DNA from: an uncultured Winogradskyella sp.
GTDB taxonomy: Bacteria > Bacteroidota > Bacteroidia > Flavobacteriales > Flavobacteriaceae
NCBI GenBank assembly: GCA_913055905.1
Contig: CAJXLB010000001.1
Span: 558,001 to 622,000, forward strand
Direction: 5' to 3'
DNA length: 64,000 bases
Made by a program: the position numbers and the translations under genes. Shown here in pieces: positions 63,470 through 64,000 of the stretch. The notes beneath the pieces are model-generated. The model saw only the letters and a list, made by a program, of their open reading frames with translations, was not told where the DNA came from and ran no database searches. Numbering within the stretch: the first letter of the stretch is position 1; every line of letters starts with the position of its first letter.

Positions 63470-64000
63470 ATGAGGTCTATATACGTTGCGATTTGCTTCT
63501 GTCTTGTTTCGATTGCATTAAATGCACAAGCGATATATAAAACACTTGATTCGTACAAATTAGACCGAACATGTGAGCTCAAAATTCAATTACCCAGAAA
63601 TTATGATCCTGAAGAAAAACGCTCCTATCCTCTTGTAGTTGTTTTAGATGGTGATTATTTGTTTGAGCCCATGGCAGGTAATATTGATTATCAGGCGTAT
63701 TGGGAAGATATTCCAGATTGTATTATAGTAGGCATCAACCAAAGTGCTACGCGTGAGGATGATTTCTACTATGATGATGAGACCTATTTTCCGTCTTCGG
63801 ATGGTGCAGACTTCTATGAGTTCGTTGCGGCAGAGCTCTTACCTTACATAGAAGACAATTATAGTAGCTCTAATTTTAGAATAATTGTAGGCCATGACTT
63901 AAGTGCCAATTTCATCAATTATTATTTGTTTAAGGACGTGCCTCTTTTTAGAGCTTATATCGCCTTAAGTCCCGATTTGGCTCCGGAAATGCAAAATCGG
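63470..64000 (+). CDS. Esterase-fold (PF00756-like) secreted protein, partial, Ser nucleophile absent
   Basis: The first 177 residues of a longer frame; it continues past the window's right edge. A signal peptide (RSIYVAICFCLVSIALNA, cleavage near NAQ) precedes the alpha/beta-hydrolase fold: YPLVVVLDGDYLF, DCIIVGINQSATREDDF, then the elbow IVGHDLSANFINYYLF. Compared with the intact esterase at 1123-2574 (IGHSNGG), the nucleophile Ser is Asp143 and the following Gly residues are lost. It is probably catalytically dead or uses another residue. It follows the membrane gene by 43 bases. Confidence 0.8.
   Translation, partial: MRSIYVAICFCLVSIALNAQAIYKTLDSYKLDRTCELKIQLPRNYDPEEKRSYPLVVVLDGDYLFEPMAGNIDYQAYWEDIPDCIIVGINQSATREDDFYYDDETYFPSSDGADFYEFVAAELLPYIEDNYSSSNFRIIVGHDLSANFINYYLFKDVPLFRAYIALSPDLAPEMQNR

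Overview
The window is chromosomal DNA from a member of the Bacteroidota, almost certainly family Flavobacteriaceae. The signs are TAnnTTTG-type promoter elements, AT-rich non-coding DNA, several type IX secretion (T9SS) cargo proteins and the accessory protein PorZ, TonB-dependent receptors, SusD-era lipoprotein families such as DUF4270, and an atpD-atpC pair standing apart from the rest of the ATP synthase genes. The genus cannot be named from the sequence alone. No rRNA, tRNA, transposase, phage or CRISPR locus was seen.

Region 1 (1-5030) is accessory. Five genes lie head-to-tail on the minus strand: a secreted protein of unknown function, a secreted esterase, an unknown cytosolic protein, an LprI-like secreted protein and another unknown protein. 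Four of them end at or inside related 110-140 bp imperfect palindromes that share the minus-strand core TACAACAACG-TGTATAG. The layout looks like a gene-cassette array with attC-like sites but no integrase in view. A short SSB gene follows on the opposite strand (5261).

Region 2 (5.6-30 kb) is mostly housekeeping. It holds a Cys/Lys-rich miniprotein, ferritin, an HDAC-like deacetylase coupled to an MG2/TonB-plug protein, metG, an LD-carboxypeptidase, yraN, the yicC-gmk-nadD operon, a thioesterase, a FemAB-like protein, a DMT exporter with an ArsC-like protein, a Na+/H+ antiporter, metB, gdhA, porZ-recO and a haem-type TonB receptor.

Region 3 (31-45 kb) is rich in surface proteins. It has a 1609-residue T9SS cargo protein, recX, small outer-membrane barrel and JmjC-like genes, a BtuB-like receptor, a DUF2975/XRE regulator pair with a repeated putative operator, and an 875-residue lectin-like T9SS type-B cargo with six exact-length 66-residue repeats.

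Region 4 (44.7-50 kb) is a damage-inducible mutagenesis module: dinB and a dnaE-type polymerase in one operon, divergent from a LexA-like self-cleaving repressor, with a perfect palindrome between them.

Region 5 (50-64 kb) holds atpC/atpD, a GDSL lipoprotein with its TonB receptor, and the glmS-DUF4270-GT5-like operon. Divergent from it are panC-panD, a flippase-like membrane protein, and an esterase-fold protein that lacks the catalytic serine and runs off the window.
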